Below are positions 47,394 through 55,608 of a DNA stretch of 55,608 nucleotides, one piece after another (position 1 is the first letter of the stretch; every line of letters starts with the position of its first letter). The position numbers and the translations under genes are program-made. Location: NCBI GenBank assembly GCA_934320845.1, contig CAKRFU010000018.1:1-55608 (forward strand), given 5' to 3'. The notes under the pieces were generated by a model. That model did not search any database. It saw only the letters and a program-made list of their open reading frames with translations, and was not told where the DNA came from. This stretch comes from an uncultured Lachnospiraceae bacterium. Its GTDB lineage: Bacteria > Bacillota > Clostridia > Lachnospirales > Lachnospiraceae.

Positions 47394-47921
47394 CTAAAAT
47401 TCAGGCTCTATAAGTCCAAATGTGTTTCCTTTTCTCTTGTAAACCACATTTACTTCGTCTGTTGCCGCATTGCGGAATACATAGAAGTTATGTCCGAGAA
47501 GATCCATCTGGATGCATGCTTCTTCCGGATCCATAGGCTTCATTCCAAATTTCTTTGAGCGGATAATCTTGATTTCATCATCATCCTCAATCTCTTCTTC
47601 AATGAATGCCTTGCTCAAACTTGTAGCTGCCTGCTGCTTATCAACAAGTTTGTTCTTATACTTACGTAACTGTCTTTCAATAACCTCCTCAACCAAATCT
47701 ATTGAAACATACATATCATCGCTGACCTGCTCAGCACGAACAATGTTTCCTTTCATAGGGATAGTAATCTCTATTTTCTGTCTTTCTTTCTCTACACTCA
47801 AAGTAACATGAACTTCAGTTTCCGGAGTGAAATACCTCTCAAGCTTTCCGATCTTTTCCTCGATTGCTGCTTTAAGTCCATCTGTTACATCAAGATTTTT
47901 ACCACTGATAATAAATTTCAT
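47394..47921 (-). CDS. hpf: Ribosome hibernation promoting factor, long form
   Basis: 175 residues. The N-terminal domain (MKFIISGKN, PETEVHVTLSVEKERQKIEITI) binds the 30S decoding site; a linker follows; the C-terminal domain (FGMKPMDPEEACIQMDLLGHNFYVF) dimerises ribosomes into 100S. The two-domain size marks the Firmicute long HPF. ATG 47919-47921 follows AGGAG; a GTG three codons upstream lies within the SD. It has a textbook promoter (47953-47981) and lies next to secA, as in many Gram-positives. Confidence 0.95.
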   Translation of the reverse strand: MKFIISGKNLDVTDGLKAAIEEKIGKLERYFTPETEVHVTLSVEKERQKIEITIPMKGNIVRAEQVSDDMYVSIDLVEEVIERQLRKYKNKLVDKQQAATSLSKAFIEEEIEDDDEIKIIRSKKFGMKPMDPEEACIQMDLLGHNFYVFRNAATDEVNVVYKRKGNTFGLIEPEF

Positions 47922-47952
47922 GACTATCACTCCTTTACAAATTGTTAAATAT

Positions 47953-47981
47953 ATTATAACTCATGTTCCCCAAAAAAGCAA
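47953..47981 (-). promoter_or_regulatory. Sigma-A promoter of hpf
   Basis: TTGCTT (47976-47981), 17 bp, TATAAT (47953-47958) on the minus strand, about 30 bases before the hpf start. Confidence 0.8.
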
Positions 47982-48170
47982 GTAAAATTGCACAATCGCT
48001 TCGACTTTTTTCGTCTTTTATTATACATTTATCACAAACCCGTTACTATTCACTCACAAACCTGTCTTACACTCGAAAATCATGCTGTCCCGCTGCCTTG
48101 ATATAATCTAAAAAAATCATTACCTGACAAATACTTAAGTATTGTTGAAAATTGTATTTGTTTGTGTGAC

Positions 48171-48214
48171 AATTCAAATCCACAAATTTTATTGTTAATC
48201 TGTGGATTTGAATT
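48171..48214. repeat. Perfect 14-bp inverted repeat
   Basis: AATTCAAATCCACA (48171-48184) and TGTGGATTTGAATT (48201-48214), loop 16 nt. The right arm begins with a DnaA-box-like TGTGGATTT. Confidence 0.85.
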
Positions 48215-48304
48215 TTGTGGATAATGTTGATAACTTCGTGCATAACTATACTTTTTCGCATTTTTCGACATATTATACCAGTGTTTTATGTCGATTTATC
48301 AACA
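48201..48304. other. Cluster of DnaA-box-like 9-mers
   Basis: TGTGGATAA (48216-48224) is the exact complement of the consensus TTATCCACA. Directly abutting is TGTTGATAA (48225-48233, 8/9), then CGTGCATAA (48237-48245, 7/9). Further sites: TGTGGATTT (48201-48209, 7/9) and, on the opposite strand, TTATCAACA (48296-48304, 8/9). Confidence 0.55.
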
Positions 48305-48507
48305 TTTTTTGTTAATTTAGTGTTCATAACCACAATTTTATGAGATTTTTTTGCTTTATTCTATCTGTTATCACATTCTCTGTGCACTATTTTGCACTAC
48401 TTCTCCTTATTTCAGCTTAATTTATCTGACAATTTAAATATTACAAAAATTTCTAAAATCCTTAAAATTCTAAAAAAAATTTTATTTATCTAAACCCCGT
48501 ATAACAA

Positions 48508-48545
48508 ATTACAGCCCTATGCCTAAAAATGCATAGGGCTGTAAT
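48508..48545 (-). terminator. Strong hairpin downstream of the NlpC/P60 gene
   Basis: A perfect 15-bp stem ATTACAGCCCTATGC/GCATAGGGCTGTAAT with an 8-nt loop, about 50 bases after the stop. The T run after it on the minus strand is weak (TTTGTT). Confidence 0.65.
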
Positions 48546-48598
48546 ATTATAAAATCATATAACATATAATAGAACACACAAAAAATCTTCATGCTGCA

Positions 48599-49660
48599 TC
48601 ATAAAACTCTTCTTATACAATAAGGGGTTCTATAATTCATTTTGGATATTTTTACTCCATCTTTCTCATTGCTTGAATGAATTACCTGACCGTCACCAAT
48701 ATATATGGCAACATGCCCGACTTTCTTTCCGTTTTTATAAAATACAAGATCTCCCTCCTGTACGGATGATGTACTCACCTTTGTACCATATGACGACTGT
48801 TCCAAAGAAGTCCTCGGAATACTGTAACCGAATTCCTTATATATGCTCTGGGTGAAACCTGAACAGTCAGAACCTTTTGTCAAGCTTGTCCCTCCATATT
48901 TATACGGACATCCCAAAAACTTTTTAGCATATTTTACAATCTGACTTCCAGTAACTTTATTTTTATCCGCATCATTGTCTGTATCTTTCTTTACCGCATT
49001 GCTGTCAGTTGTCGTTGTGTCATTTTTCGTGGTACTGTTTGTACTGCTGCTTGCGTTTGCCGCCTCCTGCTGTTTCTTCTCATCTTCAAGAATCTTTTTT
49101 ATTGAAACAGGATGTTTGTATTTAACTCTTAAATCAACATAATCCTTGGCAACATATCCTATATCACCATCAATAGTAATCCTTACCCAGACTTTTCCAC
49201 ACTTCTTTACATAAAAGCTCTCGCCTGATGCAATCTGTGTGATAACTTTTGCCTTTTTGCTGGATTTTTCCCTTACATTTAATGAGGAAACACTCTTTTT
49301 AACGGTAATATATTTCACCCCATATTTCTTTGCAAGTTTCTGTGCCTCTGCACCTGTTGCCAAAAATTCTTTTTTTATGTATCCCCTGAAGTTTCCGCTT
49401 TTTATAAGTACCCATCCGTTTTTGTAAGTCTTTGTTATGGTAACTGCACTTCCCCTATAAAGACGCCCCTTTATTTTTCCTTGCAAAGACGGCTTATTTC
49501 TAATGTTCACATAGTCGTTTGCAATCGATATGGCAAGATTTTTATTTGCTGCATCTGCCTTTTCAGTTTTTAAAGCAGATGCACCGCAAATGATGACAAG
49601 CTGCGATGCCACTATCAATCCACATCTGATAATCTTTTTTCTCAAATGTATCTTTTCCAT
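48599..49660 (-). CDS. Secreted SH3b-NlpC/P60 peptidoglycan hydrolase
   Basis: 353 residues. A signal peptide (basic start, hydrophobic stretch, cleavage near ADA at about residue 38), two bacterial SH3 domains (NDYVNIRNKPSLQGK and SSLNVREKSSKKAK), a Ser/Thr/Asn/Asp-rich linker, and a C-terminal NlpC/P60 domain with catalytic Cys in GSDCSGFTQ and His in VGHVAIYIGD. These enzymes cut D-Glu-diamino acid bonds in peptidoglycan during growth or separation. GAGAGGTAGG precedes its ATG. It is monocistronic by its position after ridA (67 bases). Confidence 0.95.
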   Translation of the reverse strand: MEKIHLRKKIIRCGLIVASQLVIICGASALKTEKADAANKNLAISIANDYVNIRNKPSLQGKIKGRLYRGSAVTITKTYKNGWVLIKSGNFRGYIKKEFLATGAEAQKLAKKYGVKYITVKKSVSSLNVREKSSKKAKVITQIASGESFYVKKCGKVWVRITIDGDIGYVAKDYVDLRVKYKHPVSIKKILEDEKKQQEAANASSSTNSTTKNDTTTTDSNAVKKDTDNDADKNKVTGSQIVKYAKKFLGCPYKYGGTSLTKGSDCSGFTQSIYKEFGYSIPRTSLEQSSYGTKVSTSSVQEGDLVFYKNGKKVGHVAIYIGDGQVIHSSNEKDGVKISKMNYRTPYCIRRVL

Positions 49661-49727
49661 AACCTACCTCTCATTTTTGTGCGGTTGCTGTTCACATGTA
49701 CAATGTAATCAAACAGTAATCTTGTAA

Positions 49728-50105
49728 TTATTTTGTAGCAACAGCCTCTATCTCTATTGCAACATCTTTCGGAAGCCTTGCAACTTCCACACATGATCTT
49801 GCAGGATATGGTTCTTCAAAATACTTTGCATAGACCTCATTTATCTTGCCAAAATCATTCATGTCACTAATAAATACTGTTGTTTTTACTACATTTGCTG
49901 TTGAAGTCCCTGCTGCCTCAAGAAGTGCTTTAAGACTTTTAAAAGCTCTCTCTGCCTGAACATCCGCAGGTCCTGTTACAAGTTCTCCTGTTGCAGGGTC
50001 AATAGGAACAACCCCTGATGTAAATACAAGTCCGTTTACTTCTACTGCCTGTGAATATGGTCCGATAGCTGCCGGTGCTTTGTCTGTACTAATAATATTC
50101 TTCAT
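49728..50105 (-). CDS. ridA: Reactive intermediate deaminase RidA (YjgF family)
   Basis: 125 residues, the standard length. APAAIGPYSQAVEV and the C-terminal PARSCVEVARLPKDV with the substrate-binding Arg are RidA signatures. It forms a trimer that hydrolyses reactive enamine/imine intermediates made by PLP enzymes such as threonine dehydratase. The SD is AGAGGTTGAC. The promoter is at 50228-50256. Confidence 0.95.
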   Translation of the reverse strand: MKNIISTDKAPAAIGPYSQAVEVNGLVFTSGVVPIDPATGELVTGPADVQAERAFKSLKALLEAAGTSTANVVKTTVFISDMNDFGKINEVYAKYFEEPYPARSCVEVARLPKDVAIEIEAVATK

Positions 50106-50227
50106 TTAGTCAACCTCTTTTCTGCGCTGATACATAAATTTTCATGAATTAAAATATAAACATTTATTTCCTTTTTACAGTCTCAACGCTATAACTGCAA
50201 AATTATTAAACTTTTCTTACATTTTAC

Positions 50228-50256
50228 AGTATAACTCAAAATTGCACAATTTACAA
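50228..50256 (-). promoter_or_regulatory. Promoter of ridA
   Basis: TTGTAA (50251-50256), 17 bp, TATACT (50228-50233) on the minus strand; leader about 120 nt. Confidence 0.6.
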
Positions 50257-50382
50257 ATTTAACTGGATTTTTTTTTATCAAAAATGTATACTTATGTTAC
50301 TATTCACATCGTAGGTGTAAATAATAATATACTTAGATTTTGACAGCTTTTTGTCATGTAAGCAGAACGGAGGACCCCAAAT

Positions 50383-51363
50383 TTGAGAAACGAATATTCA
50401 AAAAATGAAAAATCTTATTCACACGGCAGACAAAACCATAAACCTTACAGAAAAAATAATAACGAAAATGACAGAACATTCAGACATAAAAGAAATGATA
50501 AAACAGATGAACCAAAAAAGAAAAGTACAATCCCAATTGGAAAAACCCAGGAACTTATAGTTGTTAAGACTACGGATTTCGGTGTATTTTTAAATACTCC
50601 TACCGGTGATGACAGCGACAAGATACTTCTTCCAAAATCACAGGTTCCAAAAGATACTCAGCTAAATGATGTTCTAAATGTATTTGTTTATAAAGATTCA
50701 GAGGACAGACCTATTGCTACTATGGAAGAACCATCCTTAGAGCTAGGTCAGGTTGCAAGACTTTATGTAAAAGAAGTAACAAAAATCGGTGCTTTCCTTG
50801 ACTGGGGACTTTCAAAAGACCTTCTTCTTCCTTTCAAGGAACAGCTTTATGAGGTAAAAGAAGATGATGCCGTTTTGGTGACACTCTATGTTGACAAGAG
50901 CGACAGGCTTTGTGCTTCCATGAAAGTTTACAATCATCTCTCCAATGAGTCCCCTTATAAGAAAGATGATGAGGTATTTGGACGCGTATATGAGATAAGT
51001 GATAATTTTGGTGTATTTATTGCTGTTGATGATAAATACTCTGCTCTTCTTCCCAAAAAAGAAGTTTTTGAAAAATACCGCATAAATCAGCCTGTATATG
51101 CAAGAGTTGCGCAGGTTATGGAGGATGGCAGACTCACACTAAGTGTCAAGAAAAAAATACCTGAACAAATGAACGATGATGCTTCATTTATATATGAAAC
51201 TTTACAGAGAGAGAACGGTTTTCTTCCATTTAACGATAAATCAGATTCCGAAGCAGTTAAAAACCGTTTTCATATGAGCAAAAATGCCTTTAAGCGTGCT
51301 ATCGGGCATTTGTATAAAGAAAGGCTTATCACGATTGAAAAAGATGGTATACATCTTTCGTAA
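50383..51363 (+). CDS. cvfB: CvfB-like S1 RNA-binding protein
   Basis: 326 residues. A basic, Asn/Lys/His-rich N-terminal extension of about 50 residues, then three S1-type domains (VVKTTDFGVFLNT; VTKIGAFLDWGLSKDLLLPF; YEISDNFGVFIAVDDKYSALLP) and a C-terminal winged helix (AVKNRFHMSKNAFKRAIGHLYKE). This is the CvfB/YitL layout; in Staphylococcus CvfB is a post-transcriptional regulator of virulence. The start is TTG at 50383, nine bases after CGGAGG; no ATG lies nearby. It is on the plus strand and convergent with accA. Confidence 0.88.
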   Translation: MRNEYSKNEKSYSHGRQNHKPYRKNNNENDRTFRHKRNDKTDEPKKKSTIPIGKTQELIVVKTTDFGVFLNTPTGDDSDKILLPKSQVPKDTQLNDVLNVFVYKDSEDRPIATMEEPSLELGQVARLYVKEVTKIGAFLDWGLSKDLLLPFKEQLYEVKEDDAVLVTLYVDKSDRLCASMKVYNHLSNESPYKKDDEVFGRVYEISDNFGVFIAVDDKYSALLPKKEVFEKYRINQPVYARVAQVMEDGRLTLSVKKKIPEQMNDDASFIYETLQRENGFLPFNDKSDSEAVKNRFHMSKNAFKRAIGHLYKERLITIEKDGIHLS

Positions 51364-51371
51364 CTTTTCAC

Positions 51372-51418
51372 AAAACAAGGTGTCAAAAAAACGAAATGGA
51401 TTTTGACACCTTGTTTTT
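51372..51418. terminator. Bidirectional terminator between cvfB and accA
   Basis: Arms ACAAGGTGTCAAAA/TTTTGACACCTTGT with T runs on both strands, between the convergent stop codons of cvfB and accA. Confidence 0.9.
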
Positions 51419-51441
51419 ATAAACATTATTTAATTTCTATA

Positions 51442-52245
51442 CTACTCCGAAAATTCTCCGAATTTTCTAAATCTCTTATATCGGTCATCAAGCAGTTTAT
51501 CAATGTCTTTTTTCATCAGCTCCGGCAATTTCTTTCTAAGTGCCTCTCTTAACTGGTCTGTCGTATAATTTAAATTATTTTCTATTCCATCTTTGTGTTC
51601 CTGAAATGTTCTGTCTGATACTCCGTTTTTTATAAGCTCGTTTGCGGTCATTTTCATAAGTTCTGCTGCTTCACTGACTCTTTCCGTATCTCTCCATAAA
51701 ATACTCGCAAATCCTTCCGGTGAGAGTACGGAATAGAGACTGTGTTCAAGCATCCACACTTCATCTGCAACTGCGAGTGCAAGTGCACCGCCGCTTCCGC
51801 CTTCCCCTGTAAATATTGATATTATGGGAGTTTTTAGTCTTGACATTTCCATTATATTTCTCGCAATCGCTTCTCCCTGACCACGTTCCTCAGCACCTAT
51901 TCCACAAAAAGCTCCTGCCGTATTTACAAGCGTTATAACAGGTCTGTGGAATTTCTCTGCCTGTTTCATAAGCCTAAGTGCCTTTCTGTAACCCTCCGGA
52001 TTAGGGCTTCCAAAATTACACTCAACATTTTCATCAAGAGTATGTCCTTTTTGTATTCCGATAACCGTAACCGGAACTCCCTCAAATGATGCTATTCCTC
52101 CAACAATCGAACCATCATCTGCAAAAAGCCTGTCACCATGCATTTCCATAAAATTTTCAAATAATTTATCAATAAATTCCCTTGTATTAGGTCTGTCTAT
52201 TTTTCTTGCAATCCTTACGGACTTCATAGCACTATTACTATTCAT
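51442..52245 (-). CDS. accA: Acetyl-CoA carboxylase carboxyltransferase subunit alpha
   Basis: 267 residues, shorter than E. coli AccA (about 319), because the N-terminal helical part is mostly absent. Crotonase-type motifs: [32 protein letters not shown] and [15 protein letters not shown]. With AccD it moves the carboxyl from biotin to acetyl-CoA to make malonyl-CoA. GGAAGGG lies before the ATG. It is the last gene of the fab/acc cluster, 28 bases after accD. Confidence 0.95.
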   Translation of the reverse strand: MNSNSAMKSVRIARKIDRPNTREFIDKLFENFMEMHGDRLFADDGSIVGGIASFEGVPVTVIGIQKGHTLDENVECNFGSPNPEGYRKALRLMKQAEKFHRPVITLVNTAGAFCGIGAEERGQGEAIARNIMEMSRLKTPIISIFTGEGGSGGALALAVADEVWMLEHSLYSVLSPEGFASILWRDTERVSEAAELMKMTANELIKNGVSDRTFQEHKDGIENNLNYTTDQLREALRKKLPELMKKDIDKLLDDRYKRFRKFGEFSE

Positions 52246-52273
52246 AACAGCAATCCCTTCCTAACAATATACA

Positions 52274-53140
52274 TCAAAAATTATGCAGCTTCAAAATTGA
52301 GATTAGTTCATCTCTCATATCTTCCCTATTGACAATTCTGTCGACAAATCCATGCTCAAGCTGAAATTCGGCACGCTGAAATCCTTCAGGAAGTTTCTGA
52401 TGAATGGTTCCCTGTATAACTCTCTGCCCCGCAAATCCTATAAGTGCCTTAGGCTCTGCAATAATTATATCTCCAAGCATTGCAAAACTTGCCGTCACTC
52501 CGCCTGTTGTCGGGTCAGTAAGCACCGTCACATACAAAAGTCCTGCCTCGTCATGTCTTCCAACTGCTTCTGCTGTTTTTGCCATCTGCATCAAAGATAC
52601 TATTCCTTCCTGCATTCTTGCACCGCCTGATGTGGTAAATATTATGATTGGAAGTCTTTTCTCTGTAGAATACTCTATCGCTCTTGTTATTTTTTCTCCT
52701 ACAACAGAACCCATGCTGCCCATCATAAAATGACTGTCCATTATCGCAATTACCGTCTTAAATCCCCCAACTGTGCACTCACCCGTTACTACAGCTTCAT
52801 TTATTCCTGATTTTGCTTTGGCTTTCCCAATCACCTTATCATAGTCAGGATAATTCATAGGATTTTCAGTAGACATGTCCGCATCAAGCTCTTTAAAACT
52901 TCCCTCATCACAGATTATCTTTATCCTCTCTGAAGGGCTCATTCTAAAATGTGCACCGCAGTTCGGACAAAGTTTAAATTCCGTAACTTCCTTTTTGTAT
53001 ATTATGTTTTTACAGGTATTACATTTTATCCACATACCGTCAGGAATTGACGGTTCCTGACTTTTTTTGTTTTTTTCAGTTTTTTTCTTTTCTTCTGTTC
53101 CATTTACTGAAAAATAACTTTTCTTTTTGAAAATATTCAT
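52274..53140 (-). CDS. accD: Acetyl-CoA carboxylase carboxyltransferase subunit beta
   Basis: 288 residues. A basic Lys-rich N-terminus, then the Cys4 zinc ribbon (CNTCKNIIY...CPNCGAHF), then the crotonase fold with [15 protein letters not shown] and [12 protein letters not shown]. It partners AccA. It lies between accC (45 bases upstream) and accA. Length matches the family. Confidence 0.95.
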   Translation of the reverse strand: MNIFKKKSYFSVNGTEEKKKTEKNKKSQEPSIPDGMWIKCNTCKNIIYKKEVTEFKLCPNCGAHFRMSPSERIKIICDEGSFKELDADMSTENPMNYPDYDKVIGKAKAKSGINEAVVTGECTVGGFKTVIAIMDSHFMMGSMGSVVGEKITRAIEYSTEKRLPIIIFTTSGGARMQEGIVSLMQMAKTAEAVGRHDEAGLLYVTVLTDPTTGGVTASFAMLGDIIIAEPKALIGFAGQRVIQGTIHQKLPEGFQRAEFQLEHGFVDRIVNREDMRDELISILKLHNF

Positions 53141-53185
53141 ATCCTATTTCACTCCAACATCTAATCAACAGGCAGTTACATCATT

Positions 53186-54532
53186 TTACAATTTTACGTT
53201 CTCAAGAAATGATGTATTATACTGACATTTTTCAAATTGCTTATTATTCAAAATTCTATTCTGATATTCTATATTTGTATCTACACCCTCTATTACAAAT
53301 TCATACAATGCCCTTTTCATTTTTGCTATGGATTCTTCTCTGTCTTTGCCATGAACTATAACTTTTGCAAGCATGGAATCATAGTATGGCGGTATCTCAT
53401 ACCCCTGATATATGGCACTGTCAACTCTAAGTCCAATACCTCCCGATGGCATCAGAAGATAGTCAATCATTCCGGGACAAGGTGCAAAATTTCTCGAAGG
53501 ATCTTCTGCATTTATCCTGCATTCTATTGCATGACCGCTTATCTTTATGTCATCCTGTCTATATGATAACCTCTCTCCCGCCGCTATTCTTATCTGCTCT
53601 TTTACTATGTCAACGCCTGTAACCATCTCTGTTATCGGATGTTCAACCTGAACTCTTGTATTCATCTCCATAAAATAATAATTATCAGAGTCTTCATCAT
53701 ACAAAAATTCAATTGTTCCTGCATTCTCATAACCTGCCGCCTTCGCTGCTTTTACTGCTGATTCACAGATTTTTGCTCTCGTAGCTTCAGATAAAACCTC
53801 ACAAGGAGTTTCCTCAAGAACTTTCTGATTTTTTCTTTGCAGCGAACAGTCACGCTCTCCGAGATGTATAACATTTCCAAAGCTGTCTCCAAGTATCTGC
53901 ACCTCTACATGTCTTGCCCCCTCAATAAGCTTTTCCATGTACATCAAATCATCACCAAAAGCAGCCTTTGTCTCACTTTGAGCCGACAAAAAAGCTTCTT
54001 TCAAATCTTCTTTTTTTCTGACAATCCTTATTCCTTTTCCGCCACCTCCGGCAGATGCTTTCACAATAACTGGGTATCCAAGTTTGTCTGCCATTTCATA
54101 TGCACCATCAACATCGGCAATCACCCCGTCACTTCCCGGTATAACCGGTACTCCTGCATCTATCATCATCTGTCGTGCATTTGCTTTATTGCCAAGTGCA
54201 TCTATAACCGAGCCTTTTGGCCCGATAAATTTGATATTGCAATCTTTACATACACCGGCAAACATGCTGTTTTCAGATAAAAATCCAAATCCCGGATGTA
54301 TTGCCTGTGCCTGTTTTTCAACCGCTGCACTGATTATATTATTCATGTCGAGATAGCTGTCACTTACTTTAGCTGAACCTATACACACAGCCTCATCTGC
54401 AAGCTGTGTGTGTAGTGCTTCTCTGTCAGGCTCAGAGAATACGGCAACTGTCTTTATTCCCATCTCACGACATGCCCTGATTATCCTTACTGCAATCTCT
54501 CCACGATTTGCAATCAAAATCTTGTCAAACAT
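53186..54532 (-). CDS. accC: Acetyl-CoA carboxylase biotin carboxylase subunit
   Basis: 448 residues, ATP-grasp enzyme: N-terminal MFDKILIANRGEIAVRI, ATP loop KASAGGGGKGIRIV, EMNTRVQVEHPITEMVTG and a C-terminal SGHAIECRINAED motif. It carboxylates biotin on AccB with bicarbonate and ATP. ATG 54530-54532 follows AGAGGTGA; the ATG seven codons upstream overlaps fabZ's end and is less likely. It lies 13 bases after fabZ. Confidence 0.96.
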   Translation of the reverse strand: MFDKILIANRGEIAVRIIRACREMGIKTVAVFSEPDREALHTQLADEAVCIGSAKVSDSYLDMNNIISAAVEKQAQAIHPGFGFLSENSMFAGVCKDCNIKFIGPKGSVIDALGNKANARQMMIDAGVPVIPGSDGVIADVDGAYEMADKLGYPVIVKASAGGGGKGIRIVRKKEDLKEAFLSAQSETKAAFGDDLMYMEKLIEGARHVEVQILGDSFGNVIHLGERDCSLQRKNQKVLEETPCEVLSEATRAKICESAVKAAKAAGYENAGTIEFLYDEDSDNYYFMEMNTRVQVEHPITEMVTGVDIVKEQIRIAAGERLSYRQDDIKISGHAIECRINAEDPSRNFAPCPGMIDYLLMPSGGIGLRVDSAIYQGYEIPPYYDSMLAKVIVHGKDREESIAKMKRALYEFVIEGVDTNIEYQNRILNNKQFEKCQYNTSFLENVKL

Positions 54533-54545
54533 AAAGTTGTCACCT

Positions 54546-54971
54546 CTAACCAATCATAAATACAAGTTCTGCCTGTGCTGCCACTTTGTCTCCCACATAA
54601 GCAGTTCCCTGTCCGATACCTGCATTCTTTTTAAGCTTTTCAATCTTAACTTCAAGACGGAGTGTATCACCCGGAACAACTTTCTTCTTAAATTTGGCTT
54701 TATTTATTCCGCCAAAATAAGCAGTTTTACCCTTAAACTCATCCATGGATAATATTGCTACTGCGCCCGCCTGAGCCATTGCTTCAACAATAAGAACTCC
54801 GGGCATTACAGGCTCACTTGGAAAATGCCCTGCAAAAAACGGCTCATTATATGTAACATTCTTTATAGCTGTTACCGACTCACCCTCAACAATTTCTTCT
54901 ACTCTGTCAATAAGAAGAAACGGCTGTCTGTGAGGAATTATACTCATTATCTCTTTAATATCCATTGCCAT
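54546..54971 (-). CDS. fabZ: 3-hydroxyacyl-[acyl-carrier-protein] dehydratase FabZ
   Basis: 141 residues, hotdog fold. [11 protein letters not shown] and the catalytic [20 protein letters not shown] (His and Glu) are FabZ signatures. It removes water from 3-hydroxyacyl-ACP in fatty acid elongation. GAGGAG precedes the ATG. It lies between accB (21 bases upstream) and accC. Confidence 0.96.
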   Translation of the reverse strand: MAMDIKEIMSIIPHRQPFLLIDRVEEIVEGESVTAIKNVTYNEPFFAGHFPSEPVMPGVLIVEAMAQAGAVAILSMDEFKGKTAYFGGINKAKFKKKVVPGDTLRLEVKIEKLKKNAGIGQGTAYVGDKVAAQAELVFMIG

Positions 54972-54992
54972 AAAAATTCTCCTCTGCTATTT

Positions 54993-55496
54993 TTATTCAA
55001 CTCTGAAAAGCGGCTGTCCAAACTCAACAAACTCACCATCTTCTACAAGCACTTCAATGATTTTTCCGCTTACTTCACTTACTACTTCATTCATGAATTT
55101 CATTGCTTCAATGATGCAGACAACATCGCCCTTTGCAATGGTATCACCAACCTTAACAAAAGGCGGTTTGTCAGGTGCCTGGCTCTGATAATATGTTCCG
55201 ACAATAGGTGCCGTAACTGTCTTAGCATCGTCTGACACATCACTTTTTAAGTTCCCGTCAAAAGCTTTATCTGCTGTTGTCTCATCAAAAGCAGTACTAT
55301 TATCTTCAATAGCTGTCACACCGCCATTTTTTGAACCTGCTATAACAGTTTTTGCAGCTTCATTTTCACTATTAGATACAGAGAATGAAGCATTTCTTCC
55401 AAGATGAACACTGTCTCCATCAAGCTTTATCTCCATTTCACCCATATCACTTTTTTCAAAGATAGCGATAAGTTCTTTAACTTCATCAAATTTCAT
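54993..55496 (-). CDS. accB: Acetyl-CoA carboxylase biotin carboxyl carrier protein
   Basis: 167 residues. An N-terminal helix (MKFDEVKELIAIF), a Ser/Thr/Asp/Ala-rich linker and the C-terminal biotinyl domain with the lysine in EAMKFMNEV. It carries carboxybiotin between AccC and AccA/AccD. ATG 55494-55496 follows GGGGGGAG, which overlaps the fabF stop codon; the frame is open upstream but that part is fabF in another frame. Confidence 0.96.
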   Translation of the reverse strand: MKFDEVKELIAIFEKSDMGEMEIKLDGDSVHLGRNASFSVSNSENEAAKTVIAGSKNGGVTAIEDNSTAFDETTADKAFDGNLKSDVSDDAKTVTAPIVGTYYQSQAPDKPPFVKVGDTIAKGDVVCIIEAMKFMNEVVSEVSGKIIEVLVEDGEFVEFGQPLFRVE

Positions 55497-55500
55497 AGGA

Positions 55501-55608
55501 CTACTCCCCCCACTTTTTAAAACAAAGAACTGCATTATGTCCACCAAATCCAAGTGAATTTGATAACGCATATTCAGCTTTTTCAACCTTTCTTGCCTCA
55601 TTTGGAAT
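55501..55608 (-). CDS. fabF: Beta-ketoacyl-ACP synthase II FabF, C-terminal fragment (5' part beyond window)
   Basis: 35 residues up to a TAG stop (55501-55503), ending in [20 protein letters not shown], the conserved C-terminus of FabF (GFGGHN holds an active-site loop). The rest lies beyond the right edge. The stop lies four bases before the accB start, so the genes are coupled. FabF condenses acyl-ACP with malonyl-ACP. Confidence 0.9.
   Translation of the reverse strand: MPNEARKVEKAEYALSNSLGFGGHNAVLCFKKWGE

Larger units (their letters stand above)
47922..48598. other. 677-base AT-rich non-coding region between hpf and the NlpC/P60 gene
   Basis: It holds the hpf promoter, a DnaA-box-like cluster (48201-48304), a perfect 14-bp inverted repeat (48171-48184/48201-48214) and the hairpin after the NlpC gene (48508-48545). 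Two short overlapping minus-strand frames near 48067-48271 have no convincing SD and are not called genes. Confidence 0.6.

Noticed and set aside
48067..48271. Two overlapping minus-strand frames of about 63 residues
   Set aside because: No SD, no recognisable motif, and AT-rich composition like the rest of the gap; more likely non-coding.
47922..48598. Chromosomal origin oriC
   Set aside because: DnaA-like boxes are present, but dnaA, dnaN and rpmH are absent and gene direction is the same on both sides; kept only as a possible DnaA-binding locus.

Overview
This window is a chromosomal stretch of a low-GC, flagellated, anaerobic Firmicute. The family Lachnospiraceae (a Lachnospira/Roseburia/Eubacterium-like genome) is the best guess. 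It rests on the murB-rapZ-whiA-crh-dnaE-pfkA block, a flgM-to-fliT flagellar block in the Firmicute order (with csrA/fliW), a fabF-accB-fabZ-accC-accD-accA type II fatty acid cluster, and the style of the proteins. No species is claimed. Almost every gene lies on the minus strand. The exceptions are tRNA-Arg, the two-gene potassium uptake unit and the S1-domain gene near 50.4 kb. No prophage, IS element or CRISPR array was seen.

Layout: (i) 1-2582, a secreted von Willebrand A protein with tandem Ig-like repeats, running off the left edge; (ii) 2943-4661, an AAA-ATPase/PD-(D/E)XK nuclease gene bracketed by short imperfect direct repeats; (iii) 5.0-15.9 kb, flagellar late genes flgM-flgN-flgK-flgK-flgL-fliW-csrA and flaG-fliD-fliS-fliT-like, each block headed by a near-perfect sigma-28 promoter, with no flagellin gene at its usual place between csrA and flaG; (iv) lysA and a second, unrelated ATPase/nuclease-type gene (DUF4143 family); (v) a type II topoisomerase pair (parE-parC type), a small acidic membrane protein and pfkA; (vi) dnaE, a Crh-like HPr lacking His15, whiA, rapZ and murB; (vii) tRNA-Arg(ACG), trkH/ktrB and trkA/ktrA on the plus strand; (viii) fucO, a chromate-transporter-family gene, an APS kinase, a divergent arylsulfotransferase-like propeller protein and tex; (ix) hom, prfB (with programmed frameshift), secA and the long hibernation factor hpf; (x) a 677-base non-coding AT-rich stretch with clustered DnaA-box-like sites; (xi) an SH3b-NlpC/P60 peptidoglycan hydrolase, ridA and cvfB; (xii) the acc/fab cluster to the right edge.

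How the genes work together: FlgM restrains sigma-28 until the hook is done. FlgK, FlgL and FliD form the hook-filament junction and cap, with FlgN, FliS and a FliT-like protein as their chaperones. FliW and CsrA tie flagellin levels to translation. The murB-rapZ-whiA-crh block links cell-wall synthesis, division and carbon-catabolite signalling. The acc/fab block supplies malonyl-CoA and elongates fatty acids.

The most unusual parts are the APS kinase/ASST-like/chromate-transporter-family neighbourhood, where the ASST-like protein seems to lack the expected catalytic residues; the near-identical tandem repeats of the surface protein; the repeats flanking the ATPase/nuclease gene; and the DnaA-box cluster beside hpf.
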